Shown here in pieces: positions 36,585 through 48,320 of a stretch of 64,000 bases of DNA. The stretch lies in contig JBKPCR010000099.1 in NCBI GenBank assembly GCA_046727435.1, forward strand, positions 8,132 through 72,131, read 5' to 3'. Under the pieces are notes generated by a model, which was not told where the DNA came from, ran no database searches, and saw only the letters and a program-made list of their open reading frames with translations. A program made the translations under genes and the position numbers. This DNA comes from CAVPRW01 sp046727435 [NCBI: bacterium]. Its GTDB lineage: Bacteria > Tectomicrobia > Entotheonellia > J063. Every line of letters starts with the position of its first letter. Positions within the stretch are counted from its first letter, which is position 1.

Positions 36585-36887
36585 TTAGCGACGACCAACG
36601 AGGGCGAGCAATTCACCGGCGAGACCGTTGAGCACACGCGGCAGCGCTACCACCTCGCACGTCAACGCCTGCAACGGGCAGCTGCGGCATGGAATTGTAC
36701 CGGGAAGCGACCCAAGTCTATCCATCCAAGCAGCATCGACGACAATGATCTTGTTCGCGGCATGTGTCTGCCCGAGCACTGATGCAATCGTGTCGCTCAC
36801 AAGGTGCACCGCGTTAAAGCGAGGAAGATAACGTTCATCTAAATCATGCTTTCTCCCTGCATTGTCAAGAAGTGGAAGACTCGCTCA
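36585..36887 (-). pseudogene. Remnant of a GT2-type glycosyltransferase
   Basis: An open minus-strand frame without a plausible start contains RYLPRFNAVHLVSDTIASVL, then GQTHAANKIIVVD. This follows the GT2 N-terminal pattern NA-x-SVL-x-QT-x-IIVVD, but the DDGSTD that should follow is replaced by AAWMDRLG and the rest is unrelated. The frame closes at 36585. It is best seen as a broken end of a lost glycosyltransferase gene; the similarity is short, so confidence is limited. Confidence 0.4.
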
Positions 36888-36935
36888 TGAGCGGTCGATA
36901 CCGTTCGCTCCAATCAGCTTCTTGTGGATTCAGAA

Positions 36936-37277
36936 TCATTCACACTTATCGAGGCAATCGATATATTTTTCTTGGCACTTTGTTGATGCTTCCCAATTAT
37001 TCTTAGTACCAGGTTTATCTTTCTCCTTCGCGTCTTTCTCGCAATCGTATCTAGGTTTATTACAGCGTTCCAAGCACTTAAATTTCTTATCCATTTGGGC
37101 CAGGAGAAAAATCCCCTCGGGAAGCCTCTCGGGTGAATTGGGGTCTAGATCGCATACCGCCTCCACCGCGTCACCTAATGTGTCCTTCGGCGCAGTTGCA
37201 AGTCCGGCTAGACCGAGAACTGCGGTTCCGCCCAGAGTGGCCAGGCCCAGAAGCACAGCAAGAAAAGTCTTCCTCAT
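36936..37277 (-). CDS. Small secreted Cys-rich protein
   Basis: This 113-residue protein starts MRKTFLAVLLGLATLGGTAV, a signal peptide ending near LATA. The mature part is charged and helical, with cysteines arranged as CLERCNKPRYDCEKD and then KCQEKYIDCLDKCE. The two CX3C-type pairs look like a helical hairpin held by disulfides, as in twin CX3C or CX9C proteins. AGGA seven bases upstream supports the ATG at 37277 over one six bases earlier. It lies 34 bases after the stop of the 2881-residue secreted protein and is likely co-transcribed. No family is recognised; a role as partner of the giant protein is speculation. Confidence 0.7.
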   Translation of the reverse strand: MRKTFLAVLLGLATLGGTAVLGLAGLATAPKDTLGDAVEAVCDLDPNSPERLPEGIFLLAQMDKKFKCLERCNKPRYDCEKDAKEKDKPGTKNNWEASTKCQEKYIDCLDKCE

Positions 37278-37311
37278 TGGCATATCCTTTCTGCTTTATC
37301 GGTTCAGTAGC

Positions 37312-38700
37312 TTACATAGCTCCCGGGTTGTAAGTAAGGGTGAGGTTGTGGAGGACTGGGGTTTGTCCAGGAATCGTGGTGATCAGCTGGGCCTGATACT
37401 GAATGTAGCGCGTGCTACCGCCGATCGTCGCCCCCGAGCTTGACAGAGGGGTGAACGGGGTCCACGTCCCATCCGGGATCGGCGTGGTGCCCTGGCGCAC
37501 GCTGATGCGGAGACTCGTGCCACTGGGCACGGTACTCGTCCAGCTGGCTGTGCCCCAGCTCACCAGTGCCCCCGCATTGAACACCTGGGAGGTGAAGATG
37601 CCCGATGTGGCATAGGGGGTCATGCGCAACCAGTCCACCACCACCGTGCCGCCCCCCGCCGTGGCGTCGCTGACCAAGGGCCGCATGGGGGTCGTACTGG
37701 CACGCGCGTGGGTGGCCACCACGGTGCCGTCGACCGAATAGACCACGTTCGTCGCATTCCAGTCGATGCGGAAGCGATGCGGGGCACCCAGCCGGCCGCT
37801 GCCCAGCGGCGTACTAGTTGTGGTCGACCCGAACCGGGTCTGGGCGAGGAGGTTGCCGCCCTGGGTGGTGAACCTCGCCCAAGGCGCGATGCTAAAGTCA
37901 GTGCCGAAGCCAACGTTCTGGTTCGCCGCGCCGCTGAAGGTGGCCACGAATTCGAGCGAGCGGCCGGCTCCGAACGTGGCCGTGGTGCCGGCACGCGCGC
38001 CATCGATGGTGAGCATGCCGTTGGCGACCGTGGCGGTGCCGGAGAAGGCGGTCCAGCCGCTGGGTAGGGCGGTGCCATCGAACTCGGTCCGGATGGTCGG
38101 GGCTAGGAGCACTTCGCCGTCAGCGGTCTGGCCGATGTAGGTGCCAGCCTCGGGCGTGCCGGTACGGAAGTCGACGACTGTGGTATCCAGGAAGGTTCCG
38201 GGCGGTAAGGATGGGGTGAACACGACATCGACCCAGTAGTTGCTGGCATTGAAGGTTTGGGTGGGGAAGGCGCTGCTGGCACTATAGATATAGACGCCGT
38301 TGCCGCCCGCCTCGCCATCGGCCAGGGCCCGTAGCGGGCCGTTGGTGAAGGCGGTGCCAAAGTAGGGCTCGTTGAGGGCGTAGTGCCCCGTGTCGGTGTG
38401 GTAGGAGGCGACGTAGATGATGCCGGCTTTGATGGGGACGGGGCTGGCGAAGCTGGCCTGCTGCCAGCCCGAGGCCGTCTCGCCGCTGAAAGTGACGCTG
38501 GTCAGCGGTATGCCGGCGGCCGTCCACAGGGTGCCCACATGTACCCCGGTGTTGGTCGTGCCCTTGTAGAAGCGCAGGCCGGTGATGTAGCCATCGCTCT
38601 GGGCTTGGAACTTCACGCCGACCTCCACCCGCTTCGCATCGTTATCGGCCGCCACCGCCGGCACCGTCGCATCGCTCCACAAACTACACGGACACGCCGC
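37312..38700 (-). repeat. Internal duplication, copy B (DUF4082 plus concanavalin-like module)
   Basis: DUF4082 copy 4 and the module from [10 protein letters not shown] to [15 protein letters not shown] form the C-terminus of the giant protein and mirror copy A. The two further DUF4082 copies lie at about 43535-44016 and 38995-39483. Confidence 0.8.
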
Positions 38701-41700
38701 CGACGCCGAGATGGTGAAGGTTTGGGTATTGGAGGTGCCACCACCTGGGGCTGGGTTGAAGACCGTCACCGCAGCAGTCCCGGTTGCGGCGATGTCTGCA
38801 GCCGCAATCGCGGCCGTCAGCTGTGTTGCGGAGACAAATGTCGTCGGCCGATTTGCCTCATTCCAGCGGACCACCGAGTTGGTGACAAAATTCGTCCCGT
38901 TCACCGTCAGTGTAAACGCTGCTCCGCCCGCTATCGCCGAATTTGGCGCGAGGCCGCTCGTTGTCGGCACGGGGTTATTGGATGGCGGCGCCTGGGTGGT
39001 GAACACGACATCGACCCAGTAGTTGCTTGAGTTAAAGGTCTGGCTGGGGAAGGCGCTCGCGCCATAGACAAAGAGGCCGTTGCCACCCTCCTCGCCATTG
39101 GCCAGTGCCCGCAGCGGCGGATTACTGACGCCTGAGCTCGCAAAGTATGCCCCATCGAACGCGTAATTCCCCGCGGTGGTGTGATACGACGCAACATAGG
39201 TAGTGTTGGTGGTGATCGCCACCGGCGCAGATAGGGTGACCTGCTGCCAGCCGGAGGCAGTCTCATTGGTGAAGGTAGCGCTTGCCAGCAGGGTCCCGCT
39301 GCTGGTCCAAAGATTGCCCACATGCGTACCCGTATTACTCGCCCCCTTGTAGAAGCGCAGCCCCGTGATGAAGCCATTCACGGTTGACTGGAACTTCACT
39401 CCGAGCTCGACGGCATTCGGATCGTTCGCCGACGCCACTGTCGGGGTCGTGGCGTTACTCCACAGGCTGCACGGACATGCAAGCGGTGTGGTGGTGAATG
39501 AGGAGGTGACGTTGGCCAAAGCATTGCCAGCCTGATCCTTGGCGCCGGTGATGGTCATCGTATAGGTCGTCCCGAACGCCAGCGTGTCAATTGGATTTAC
39601 GGTAGCAGTATGCGTCGCAGCGTTATAGGTGACGGTGACGGGCACGAGGGTGCCATTGGCATCCCGGAGCTCGATGGTACTTGTATTGATCGTCGCCGGA
39701 TCCATCGCCTCGCTAAAGGTGATGGTGAAGCTGGCTGCGGGATCGACATTGGTCGCGCCGTTCGGCACGGAGGTCGAGCCGACCGTTGGCGGCGTCGTAT
39801 CGGGTGCATAGGTGGCTTGATAGGTGCCCACGGTGGCTGCAAAGAAGGCATAGTCGATACCTTTAACGACCTGTGTTGAGTAGGACACCGAGGCGCCATT
39901 CCGTGTGATACCAGTCAGTGCACCAGCGGCAACCGTTGTCGGCAACATGGCCTGGATGCCATTCGTGCCCGAGCCCGGAGTTATGGTGAAGCTCAGGGTA
40001 TTCCCATTCCAGGCCAGTGACCCAAACGACGAGCTATCGCGGCCGTCCAGCCAGGTCAACATTTGTCGGGCGGAGACCACGGGCACGCCGCGAGCCTGCG
40101 CCGAGGCGATGATTGCATCCGATCCGCTTGAGGACACGGAGTCCGTGTGCATGTTGGCGGTGAAGGCACCGTAATAGCCCTCAGTGCCGATTGCTTTGTC
40201 CAAAAGCGCATTGATTGTAAAGGGGTATGTCTGGCCGGACTCGTCGGTCATCTGCGTCGTCGCTTGATAGATATCGATCATGGTGCCGTCCAGAAGCGCA
40301 AAGCGCATCGGCATACCAGAGCCGGTAAAGAACCCTGGACGGTCAGCGAGCCAACTGGGCGGCCAGTAGTAGTAGTTCGTGTCAAGACGAATGCCGTGGG
40401 CCAGCTCGACCTGAGGCTGGGTCATGTAGTCACTCCACACGATGCAGTGCGTCCGGTTGGTCGTGGGGGCTGGGACGCTCGGGAAGGTCGAAGCGAACGT
40501 GGCGAGCTGGTCGCTATAGAATGATTCAAGCGACGAAGGTGTCGTCCAGTTATCGCATCCAGTGGTGACGTGTAGGCCCACCTCGAAGCCCTGGGCGACG
40601 TAGGAGGCGGCCTGTGCATCCGTCAGTGGAGTGGTTGGATAGATGTACGAGGTGCTGCGGATACACTCCCAGTCGGCGACCAAGCAACCTGCTGGGCTAT
40701 TCGCTTTGTATTGGTCAAAGCGGCCAGCGGTACCACCATTCGCATGATCGTCGCCGGTCATGATGACGACGGCCTTTTTGCCGTGAGGGAAGTACCAAAA
40801 GCGCGGCAGCGGCTTTTTGTCGCGGTTCATGGACAGGATGAGATTTGCCAGCAGGCGCTGCTGCTCATCCGCCTGTGGGATCGCAACCTTGTTCAGGTCG
40901 ACCCAGTCTGGCTGAGGGTCACCGGAGGCGTTTCCGAAGAACATGTCGTCGGAACGCCTCGGTGGGAAGCCATCGCGCTCTTGTCCAGCCCAGTCGGTAT
41001 TGCCCTGCCGCATGTCGACGACCGAGAGCGCCAGGTCGTATGTGAAGGCGGCTGCTTGACCTCCGTTCGTGCCAACGCTGCGTAGCGTGACAGCTGGGTT
41101 CGCGGTCGCCGTGCTGGCATTCGAGTAGAGCGTGGCGAGACGTGAGGCGCCGCTGAGTGTGTAGCGATCGGCGATGCCACGGTATTGAATGGTCTGGCTT
41201 ACGATCCCCGCGCCGGGCCCCGTCGAGGTGTCCACCAGGAGGTAGGCATTCGCCAGTATCGACGACGTATCGGTCAGCCCGAGCAGGCTGGCGAGTTGCT
41301 TGTCCGGGCGCATGGCGATCAATTTTCCGCCAGCGTTGACCCAATCACTGAACATTGTAACCTGGGCGGGTGTGAGCGATAGCGGGCCGAGAATGACCAC
41401 GTCATAAGCAGCCAGCGTTGGTGTCGAGACCGCAGAGATGTCGCTGACATCGAAGGCGTTGAAGCCTTCGGTACGTAGAATCTCGGCGTAATAGCGACTG
41501 AAGGGGTTTGATGCGCCAGCAACGACTAAGATCGGTCCACCCGGCCCCTGGTCGGGCGCGGACGCTGCAGAGGGGGCCGCTGCGGCCAACGACGAGGGGC
41601 CGTCGGCGCTTAGTGTGTTGGCTGTTAGTGTGTTGCCTGACGGATCCTGCACGCCATCGGCGCCGCCTTTGAGCGTAGTCGCTAAGGTTCCCATCTGCGC

Positions 41701-44700
41701 CAGGGACCCGCTCGGCGCAAACGTGTCGGCGACAGCTGTGGAGCTGAAGCTGCTGGCGCCCGTCATCGTCCCGCCCGCCGCCTCGTTAATGGTGAGGTCG
41801 TGGAGGACTGGGGTTTGTCCAGGAACGGTGCTGGCGAGCCTGGCTTGATACTGAATGTATTGCGAGCTGCCCACAATAGTTGCCCCCGAGCCCGACAGGG
41901 GAATCCAGGAGCCCGTCAGGGGTAGCGTGTTGCCTAGCCGCACACTGATGCTGAGACTCGTCCCACTCGGCAGCTGGCTCGTCCAGCTGGCCGTCCCCCA
42001 ACTCACCTGTGCCCCCGCATCGAACACGCGGGAGGTGAAGATGCCCGATGTGGCATAGGGGCTCAGCCGCAGCCAGTCCACTACGACACTGCCGCCCCCC
42101 ACTGTGCGGTCGCTGGCCAGGGGGCTCATGTTTTGGCTAATGGCACGGTTGTGGGTGGCCACCACGGTGCCGTCGACCGAATAGACCACGTTTGAAGCAT
42201 TCCAATCGATGCGGAAGCGATGCGGGGCCCCAAGCCGGCCGCTCCCTAGCGTCGTATTATTTGTGGTCGATCCGAGTCGGGTTTGGGCGTAGAGGTTGCC
42301 GCCGCCGCGCGTGGTAAACATCGCCCACGGCGCGGTGCTGAAGTCGGGCGTGGTGGTGTTGGTGAAGCCGACGTTCTGGTTGGCCGCCCCGCTGAAGGTG
42401 GCCACGAATTCGAGCGAGCGGCCCGGCCCGTATGGGGCCACCTGACCGGCACGTGCCCCATCCAGGGTGAGCACGCCATTGGCGACAGTAGCGGTGCCGC
42501 CGGTGCTCCAGGCAGGGGCAGTCCAGCCGGCGGGCAGGGTAGTGCCCGTGAATTCGGTCCCGACGGTCGGGAGCAGGAGCACTTCGCCATCGGCGGTCTG
42601 GCCGATGTATGTGTTGGCCCCAGGGGTGCCATTGGGGGTGCCAGCGCCGAAGTCGGCTACAGTGGTGTCGGTAAAATGCGGGGGCACCTGCGTGGTGAAC
42701 ACGACATCGACCCAGTAGTTGCTGGCGTTAAAAGTTTGGGTGGGGAAGGCGCTGGCGCCATAGACATAGACGCCGTTGCCGCCCGGTGTGCTGCTGGCCA
42801 GGGCTTGCAGCGGGCCATTGGTGAAGGCGGTGGCGAAGTAGCCCTCGTTGACGGCGTAATGCCCCGTATTGGTGTGGTAGGAGGCGACATAGGTGGTGTT
42901 GGCGGCGATCGCCACCGGCGAGGCGAAGCTGACTTGCTGCCAGCCGGAGGCGGTCTCGCCTGTGAAGGTGACGCTGGTCAGCAACGTGCCAGTCGCGGTC
43001 CACAGGGTGCCCACATGCGTCCCGGTGTTAGTCGTGCTCTTGTAGAAGCGCAAGCCGGTGATGAAACCAGCGGCCTGGGCCTGGAACTTCACCCCCACCT
43101 CGATGGCCTGATTGTCCGGGTCGGCCGCCACCGCCGGCACCGTCGCGTTACTCCACAAACTGCATGGACAGATCGGCGAGGATGAAGCCGCTGTGGTGAA
43201 CGACCAGGTTACGTCGGCACTCAGTTGGTTACCCGCGGCATCCTTGACGCCATTGGTTCCACTCTTGATGGTAACCCTATAAGTCGTCGAGGATGCCAGC
43301 GATGCGGTCGGATCCAGGGTGACGGTATTAGTCGCGGCATTATAGGTGATACTAGCGGGCACGAGATTCCCCGCTGAGTCGCGCAGCTGGACAGTGTTGG
43401 TGTTGATGGTTGTCGGATCCATCGCCTCGCTAAAAGTAGCGGTGACGTTTGCGCCAGGATCAACGTTGGTCGTGCCATCGGGTTGGGATACCGTGCTGAT
43501 CGTGGGCGGGGTCGTATCTGACGATCCGGATGTGGTGAACACGACATCAACCCAGTAATTGCTGGCATTGAAGGTTTCAGTGGGGAAGGTGCTGGTGGAA
43601 CTATAACGGTAGACGCCATTGCCCCCTGCTTGGCTTGTGGCCAAGGCGCTCAGCGGGGGGGTCGTGAACGTGGTGCCGAAGTAGCCCTCGTCTACGGCGT
43701 AATGCCCTGTATTGGTGTGGTAGGAGGCGACATAGGTGCTATTGGCGGTGATACGGACGGCACTGGAGAAATTAGCCTGCTGCCAGCCCGAGGCCGTCTC
43801 GCCAGCGAAGGTGATCTGGGCCAGCGGTGCACCGGTGGCGGTCCACAGCGTGCCCACATGCGTCCCGGTGTTCCCGGACCCCTTGTAGAAGCGCAGGCCG
43901 GAGATGAAGCCATCAACCTGGGCTTGGAACTTCACCCCGACTTCCACCGCCTGGTTGTCGGAATCGGCTGCCACAGCCGGTACTGTCGCATTACTCCACA
44001 GACTACACGGACAGGCACGCGGCTCAACAGAGACGGTGACAGTCGCCGGTGAGGGCTCGAGATTGCCGCTATCATCGACGGCGCGACTCATGATGGTTAC
44101 TGATCCGAGGGCGCTGGGGGCCCAGGTGTAGCTCCAACTTGCGCGGCCGTTGGCCGGATGCCAGGTCGTTCCACCGTCAACGGAAACTTCGACACCGCCC
44201 ACAACACCGCCGCCTGCATCCGTCGCGGTGCCAGAGATTGTGATAGGACTGCCACTTTGCACGGTGGAACCCGCCGCCGGAGAAGTGATCGTCGAGATAG
44301 GGTGGGCATTATCGGTTGAGGCGGTGGCCGTCACCAGGCCAGATTGAAGTGTATCCGGCTGCACGCCCATGTCGGCGAACAGATTGACCATGGCCTGCTG
44401 CATTCGCACATCTGGAGCGGCGCTACCACGATCATGATGGCTGTCGAGCCCCCAGGACCACTGCACTGTACCGGCGCCGAACACGAGAGCACCACTACTA
44501 CTGTGGCGATACAACGTGAGCCGGTGAGTGGCGGTCCCCGAGCCGTAGGTCGAGCCGTAATCAAGGAGGACCTCCACACCGCTAACAGCAGTTGTGGACA
44601 GCCGGACAAGGCCTGCGGGTCGGACGCCGTTGTCAAGCTCTTCATCCCACTCATAACCCAGCGTTCCACTGGGCAAGGTGGCCGTCTGACCAGACGCCAA

Positions 44701-45957
44701 GGTCGCGATGCTCGTGTTGCGCCAGAAGCGCATCTCGCCGTCGGCCGCAGGCACCTTAATGGCGGACGTGCCAGAATTGACTTTAAAGATCGTGCCCGTC
44801 AGGGCGTTCTCGGGGCGGCCCCCGTCAGCCGGAGGGCTGAAGCGCGGATCGCGCCAGGTGCCGGTCCAGACGTTTGGCAGCGGGTCGATCTTCGCATTGG
44901 CATGCGTCTCCTTGTAACATACCAGTGTGCGATAGTCTGTGCCTGAGCCATCGATACTGCTCTCCCAACGGGTCTTCCAGAAGACTTCATTGCCGCTGAA
45001 GAAGGCTAGGTGGACGCCGGCATTGCGTGCCGCTTCGACGTTGGCGCGCTGCCCCCCCGACCAGTACTCATCATGGCCGACCGATAGGAAAGCTTGATGC
45101 TTAAGGATTTGAGTGCCCCTGCGGTCGCTGTCGACACCGGTGAAATAGCTCACATCATAGCCGTTGGCTTCCAGCCAGCGGACCATTGGATATTCGGCGT
45201 TGAAGACCCAGTCCTCGGGGCCGTTGCTGCGCGTGTTGAACGGGCGATTATAGCTAACCTTGTAGGCGCGGCCTGCTGGCGAGCCAGCGTAGAGGCTATT
45301 GCCGCCGTAGTTGTTGTAGGCCTGCCAGGTCGTGTCAGAGGTTTGGAACAGCAGGTCGGAGCCGACCTCGTTAGGGTCTACGTCATTGCGTACGATAAAG
45401 ACGATATGGCTCGCGCCCGATACCCCGCTCTCGCGCACGAGCTTCGCAAAATAAATCCCCGAGGTGGCGTCAGGCGGGACTGCCCACGATGCCGATTCGG
45501 CCCAGTTGCCGCAATCGATAAGTCCAGTCGCCCCATCCGTGAGACAGTTTGGCTGATTTTGGGGGAGTGGCACGGAAGGTCGGACCGTCGCCACCTTCCG
45601 TGCACCCATGCCCCCGTAATAGCCCATCCGGTAGATATCGAGTCGATAGGCGCTGGCGTCGGTATCGACCTTGAAATGGACCGTCTCCCCCTGATTGACG
45701 CTGATGTCGGTGGCGAAGCCCTGAATACTGGAACTGCCGGCACCGCTGATGTCCCACTCGCTGGCAGGGTTCCCGGGCTTAGAGTTTTCGCACACGATTG
45801 GGTTGAGGAGAGGCGTATCGCAAGGCGCAGCGAAGGCCAGCTGACCGCCCGGCCTCGAGTCGAAGACCAGCCAGGCTCCCATGAGCAGAACAGTAGCTAG
45901 ACACGAGCGCATGACCTTTACGAACTGTTGCTTAGTTTGTTCCAACTCATGGTTCAT
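37312..45957 (-). CDS. Giant secreted multidomain protein (DMFA2-like, DUF4082 repeats, deacetylase-like)
   Basis: The 2881-residue protein has a signal peptide (ending QLAFA) and AGGAGG nine bases before the ATG. About residues 75-530 resemble the C-terminal domain of the N,N-dimethylformamidase large subunit ([28 protein letters not shown]). An Ig-like domain (548-645) follows. DUF4082 domains lie near 648-807, 929-1087, 2159-2321 and 2420-2581, each starting CPCSLWS and ending NYWVDVVFT. SbsA-like Ig domains are near 812-925 and 2053-2155, and a partial one near 1400-1435. A ThuA/amidotransferase-like region (1478-1740) and a polysaccharide-deacetylase-like region ([21 protein letters not shown]; 1745-1990) occupy the centre. 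An IPT/TIG domain (2325-2419) and two concanavalin-like modules (1095-1392, 2590-2881) complete it. It is probably a surface or secreted glycan-acting protein. Confidence 0.85.
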   Translation of the reverse strand: MNHELEQTKQQFVKVMRSCLATVLLMGAWLVFDSRPGGQLAFAAPCDTPLLNPIVCENSKPGNPASEWDISGAGSSSIQGFATDISVNQGETVHFKVDTDASAYRLDIYRMGYYGGMGARKVATVRPSVPLPQNQPNCLTDGATGLIDCGNWAESASWAVPPDATSGIYFAKLVRESGVSGASHIVFIVRNDVDPNEVGSDLLFQTSDTTWQAYNNYGGNSLYAGSPAGRAYKVSYNRPFNTRSNGPEDWVFNAEYPMVRWLEANGYDVSYFTGVDSDRRGTQILKHQAFLSVGHDEYWSGGQRANVEAARNAGVHLAFFSGNEVFWKTRWESSIDGSGTDYRTLVCYKETHANAKIDPLPNVWTGTWRDPRFSPPADGGRPENALTGTIFKVNSGTSAIKVPAADGEMRFWRNTSIATLASGQTATLPSGTLGYEWDEELDNGVRPAGLVRLSTTAVSGVEVLLDYGSTYGSGTATHRLTLYRHSSSGALVFGAGTVQWSWGLDSHHDRGSAAPDVRMQQAMVNLFADMGVQPDTLQSGLVTATASTDNAHPISTITSPAAGSTVQSGSPITISGTATDAGGGVVGGVEVSVDGGTTWHPANGRASWSYTWAPSALGSVTIMSRAVDDSGNLEPSPATVTVSVEPRACPCSLWSNATVPAVAADSDNQAVEVGVKFQAQVDGFISGLRFYKGSGNTGTHVGTLWTATGAPLAQITFAGETASGWQQANFSSAVRITANSTYVASYHTNTGHYAVDEGYFGTTFTTPPLSALATSQAGGNGVYRYSSTSTFPTETFNASNYWVDVVFTTSGSSDTTPPTISTVSQPDGTTNVDPGANVTATFSEAMDPTTINTNTVQLRDSAGNLVPASITYNAATNTVTLDPTASLASSTTYRVTIKSGTNGVKDAAGNQLSADVTWSFTTAASSSPICPCSLWSNATVPAVAADPDNQAIEVGVKFQAQAAGFITGLRFYKSTTNTGTHVGTLWTATGTLLTSVTFTGETASGWQQVSFASPVAIAANTTYVASYHTNTGHYAVNEGYFATAFTNGPLQALASSTPGGNGVYVYGASAFPTQTFNASNYWVDVVFTTQVPPHFTDTTVADFGAGTPNGTPGANTYIGQTADGEVLLLPTVGTEFTGTTLPAGWTAPAWSTGGTATVANGVLTLDGARAGQVAPYGPGRSLEFVATFSGAANQNVGFTNTTTPDFSTAPWAMFTTRGGGNLYAQTRLGSTTNNTTLGSGRLGAPHRFRIDWNASNVVYSVDGTVVATHNRAISQNMSPLASDRTVGGGSVVVDWLRLSPYATSGIFTSRVFDAGAQVSWGTASWTSQLPSGTSLSISVRLGNTLPLTGSWIPLSGSGATIVGSSQYIQYQARLASTVPGQTPVLHDLTINEAAGGTMTGASSFSSTAVADTFAPSGSLAQMGTLATTLKGGADGVQDPSGNTLTANTLSADGPSSLAAAAPSAASAPDQGPGGPILVVAGASNPFSRYYAEILRTEGFNAFDVSDISAVSTPTLAAYDVVILGPLSLTPAQVTMFSDWVNAGGKLIAMRPDKQLASLLGLTDTSSILANAYLLVDTSTGPGAGIVSQTIQYRGIADRYTLSGASRLATLYSNASTATANPAVTLRSVGTNGGQAAAFTYDLALSVVDMRQGNTDWAGQERDGFPPRRSDDMFFGNASGDPQPDWVDLNKVAIPQADEQQRLLANLILSMNRDKKPLPRFWYFPHGKKAVVIMTGDDHANGGTAGRFDQYKANSPAGCLVADWECIRSTSYIYPTTPLTDAQAASYVAQGFEVGLHVTTGCDNWTTPSSLESFYSDQLATFASTFPSVPAPTTNRTHCIVWSDYMTQPQVELAHGIRLDTNYYYWPPSWLADRPGFFTGSGMPMRFALLDGTMIDIYQATTQMTDESGQTYPFTINALLDKAIGTEGYYGAFTANMHTDSVSSSGSDAIIASAQARGVPVVSARQMLTWLDGRDSSSFGSLAWNGNTLSFTITPGSGTNGIQAMLPTTVAAGALTGITRNGASVSYSTQVVKGIDYAFFAATVGTYQATYAPDTTPPTVGSTSVPNGATNVDPAASFTITFSEAMDPATINTSTIELRDANGTLVPVTVTYNAATHTATVNPIDTLAFGTTYTMTITGAKDQAGNALANVTSSFTTTPLACPCSLWSNATTPTVASANDPNAVELGVKFQSTVNGFITGLRFYKGASNTGTHVGNLWTSSGTLLASATFTNETASGWQQVTLSAPVAITTNTTYVASYHTTAGNYAFDGAYFASSGVSNPPLRALANGEEGGNGLFVYGASAFPSQTFNSSNYWVDVVFTTQAPPSNNPVPTTSGLAPNSAIAGGAAFTLTVNGTNFVTNSVVRWNEANRPTTFVSATQLTAAIAAADIAATGTAAVTVFNPAPGGGTSNTQTFTISASAACPCSLWSDATVPAVAADNDAKRVEVGVKFQAQSDGYITGLRFYKGTTNTGVHVGTLWTAAGIPLTSVTFSGETASGWQQASFASPVPIKAGIIYVASYHTDTGHYALNEPYFGTAFTNGPLRALADGEAGGNGVYIYSASSAFPTQTFNASNYWVDVVFTPSLPPGTFLDTTVVDFRTGTPEAGTYIGQTADGEVLLAPTIRTEFDGTALPSGWTAFSGTATVANGMLTIDGARAGTTATFGAGRSLEFVATFSGAANQNVGFGTDFSIAPWARFTTQGGNLLAQTRFGSTTTSTPLGSGRLGAPHRFRIDWNATNVVYSVDGTVVATHARASTTPMRPLVSDATAGGGTVVVDWLRMTPYATSGIFTSQVFNAGALVSWGTASWTSTVPSGTSLRISVRQGTTPIPDGTWTPFTPLSSSGATIGGSTRYIQYQAQLITTIPGQTPVLHNLTLTYNPGAM
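41780..43173 (-). repeat. Internal duplication, copy A (DUF4082 plus concanavalin-like module)
   Basis: This segment of the giant gene encodes DUF4082 copy 2 followed by the module that begins [10 protein letters not shown] and ends [11 protein letters not shown]. At the DNA level it is closely similar to 37312-38700, for example GTGGAGGACTGGGGTTTGTC near both ends. It marks a duplication of about 1.39 kb. Confidence 0.8.
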
Positions 45958-46027
45958 TTATGGCTGCCTCCTGCGAGAAGCTCGCAAATATTGTACCTGA
46001 CAACTCCTGCAGCTATGGGCTCGCGGA

Positions 46028-47182
46028 TCAAGGGCGCAGGGTTCTGAGAAGGTGCTCGATGACGTATTCCTGTTCGTCGTCGGTCATCGTCGCATAGATG
46101 GGGAGCAACAGGGTCTGGGACGCTGCGTTTTCTGTGACGGGCAACTTTACCTGGGGAAAGCGCTGGCGGTAATAAGGCTCCAAGTGGATGGCCATGACGC
46201 CACGTCGCGTTGCGACCCCCACCTCCAACATCTGCTGCATGGCCTGCTCGCGGGGTTTGGTCAGCTGCGGCCGCAATTGGATGATGTAGGATTGGTAGCT
46301 ATGCGGGGTATCGCTTGAACTGAAGGGCAGCTGCACACACTCGAGGCTGGCGAAGGCTTCGTTATAGCGTGCAGCGATCTGCTCGCGTTGTGTGAGCATG
46401 AAGTCCAGCTTCTTCAGCTGCTCGATCCCAACGGCTGCATGCAGGTCGCTCAATCGGTAGTTGTACCCGAGGTCGTGGTATTCCTCAATGGCGATGTTTT
46501 TTGCATGATGACGCGCCAGATCGGATAGTGACATGCCGTGGGTGCGTAGGATACGAGCGCGGTTCGCGAGGGCTTGGTCAGCTGTGAGAATCATCCCACC
46601 TTCCCCGGCTGTGATAACTTTCCGTGGATGAAAGCTGAGGCAGGTGACATTGCCCAGGCCGCCGACTCGTCTCTCTTTGTACATGGCCCCCAGTGCGGGC
46701 GCGGCATCTTCGATGACGGCCAAGCCATGGCGGTGGGCGACGGCGTTGATGCAGTCCATATCCGCCGCCAGTCCGATCTGATGGACCGGCATGATCGCCC
46801 TGGTACGCGGCGTTATCGCAGCCTCGATGGCATCCGGGTCGAGGTTATATGTTTGTGGGTCGATATCGACGAATACCGGCGTAGCGCCCGTATAACATAC
46901 GACATTGGCGGTGGCGATAAAGGTGAATGAGGGGACGATCACTTCGTCCCCCGGTCCAATTCCAAGCAGCACCAGCGCCAGATGCAGCGCTGTGGTACAG
47001 CTTGAGGTGGCAACGGCTTCCGGCACGTCGACGTAGTCGGCCACAAGGCGTTCGAATTCCGCCACCTTCGGCCCCTGGACGACCCACCCAGACCGCAGAA
47101 CCTCGACGACGGCGCGTTCTTCGTCCTCTCCAAACATGGGTTTTGTGATGGGAATTTTCATGCGTGTTGAAACGATGCTCAT
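46028..47182 (-). CDS. DegT/DnrJ/EryC1 family aminotransferase
   Basis: A 384-residue PLP-dependent sugar aminotransferase. The catalytic Lys lies in TCLSFHPRKVITAGEGGMIL; MKIPITKPMFGEDEERAVVE, ATSSCTTALHLALVLLG and VIEDAAPALGAMYK are family blocks. It would convert a nucleotide-bound keto-sugar to an amino-sugar with glutamate as donor. The ATG at 47182 has GAGG six bases upstream, so the long upstream extension of the frame is not used. Next to an epimerase and a NeuD-like acyltransferase, it may produce a 4-amino sugar for N-acylation. It is separate from, and clearly different to, the aminotransferase part of the fusion at 49002. Confidence 0.9.
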   Translation of the reverse strand: MSIVSTRMKIPITKPMFGEDEERAVVEVLRSGWVVQGPKVAEFERLVADYVDVPEAVATSSCTTALHLALVLLGIGPGDEVIVPSFTFIATANVVCYTGATPVFVDIDPQTYNLDPDAIEAAITPRTRAIMPVHQIGLAADMDCINAVAHRHGLAVIEDAAPALGAMYKERRVGGLGNVTCLSFHPRKVITAGEGGMILTADQALANRARILRTHGMSLSDLARHHAKNIAIEEYHDLGYNYRLSDLHAAVGIEQLKKLDFMLTQREQIAARYNEAFASLECVQLPFSSSDTPHSYQSYIIQLRPQLTKPREQAMQQMLEVGVATRRGVMAIHLEPYYRQRFPQVKLPVTENAASQTLLLPIYATMTDDEQEYVIEHLLRTLRP

Positions 47183-47255
47183 GTGAGTCCTCTTCGATTG
47201 GATATTTGGGTGGAATCGCACCCGTTGACGACTCTTGGGCGGGCTGACGGCCGTC

Positions 47256-48254
47256 TCAGACTGTTGCTGGGATCTTGTCAGCGGTGAGACGTTTCTCCTG
47301 CCACCAAGCGACGAGGCGGCGCAGGCCCTCCGCAAGTGACACCTGGGTTTCGAAACCCAGGAGCTGCCGAGCCTTACTGACATCGGCAAGGCGACGCGGC
47401 ACCGGATTGACCTTGCGTTCAGGGCCGTGGACTGGCTGTACCGTCGACCCCATGATGCTGATGAGCGTCTGCGCCAGATCGCTGAGGCTGGTCTCGACAC
47501 CACTCGCGACGTTGAACACTGCGTCCGTCACCGGAGCTTTAGCGGCGAGGATGTTGGCCCGTGCCACATCTTCGACATACACAAAATCCATAGTTTGCAA
47601 GCCGTCTCCAAAGATCAGCGGCGGTTGGCCTGCAGTGATACGCTCCATCCAGCGGATGAGCACCTCGGTGTAGGCTCCATAGATGTCCATGCGCGGCCCG
47701 TACACGTTGAAATAGCGCAGCGCGACATAGTTCAGGCCGTACATATCATGAAAGCTGCGTAGCAGGCCTTCATTGAACACCTTCGCGGCCCCGTAAAGCG
47801 TCCGATTGTTGTATGGATGATGCTGTTCATCCGTGGGGAAGGCCTCGGCTAAGCCGTACACCGACGCGGAGGAGGCGGCGACAACCTTCTTCACGCCGGC
47901 CTGCACCGCCGCTTCCAGAACATTGAACGTGCCGGTGGCGAGAACCTCCAGTGCCAACCGTGGGTCCTCAGCGCATTGCGTAATGCGAATAGCGGCCTGG
48001 TGGAAGACGAGGTCGACGTCACGCATGACCTCGGCCACACACTGCGTGTCACGGATGTCGCCGTCGACAAGGGTTACAGAGCCATGCAAACGGGCGGCGG
48101 ATAAATTATCCGGATGGCCACGGGTGAAATTATCCAGCACGATAATTTCTCGGCAGCCGAGGGCACGGCGTTCCTGCATAAGACAATCGACGATATGTGA
48201 ACCGATAAGACCTGCGCCACCCGTGACCAAAATGCGTTCCCAGCCATTACTCAC
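47256..48254 (-). CDS. NAD-dependent nucleotide-sugar epimerase/dehydratase
   Basis: This 332-residue extended SDR starts at GTG 48254, preceded by an excellent AAGGAGG six bases away. The Rossmann motif is VTGGAGLIGSHIVDCL, followed by VVAASSASVYGLAE and the active-site TLYGAAKVFNEGLLR (YX3K). RYFNVYGPRMDIYGAYTEVL is typical of GalE/WbpP-like UDP-sugar epimerases. It most probably inverts C4 of a UDP-hexose or UDP-HexNAc(A) in the cytoplasm. It sits between the NeuD-like gene (66 bases) and the aminotransferase (73 bases) on the same strand. Confidence 0.9.
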   Translation of the reverse strand: MSNGWERILVTGGAGLIGSHIVDCLMQERRALGCREIIVLDNFTRGHPDNLSAARLHGSVTLVDGDIRDTQCVAEVMRDVDLVFHQAAIRITQCAEDPRLALEVLATGTFNVLEAAVQAGVKKVVAASSASVYGLAEAFPTDEQHHPYNNRTLYGAAKVFNEGLLRSFHDMYGLNYVALRYFNVYGPRMDIYGAYTEVLIRWMERITAGQPPLIFGDGLQTMDFVYVEDVARANILAAKAPVTDAVFNVASGVETSLSDLAQTLISIMGSTVQPVHGPERKVNPVPRRLADVSKARQLLGFETQVSLAEGLRRLVAWWQEKRLTADKIPATV

Positions 48255-48320
48255 AATCAGCCTCCTTGGGCTTACTCTGCCACTGCGTAACAATGGCCTG
48301 AATCACTAGCCATGAGAGCG

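Noticed and set aside
46028-47503. Longer start for the aminotransferase at 47503
   Set aside because: The extra 107 residues are basic and unlike the family, they overlap the epimerase gene, and a good ribosome-binding site precedes the ATG at 47182.
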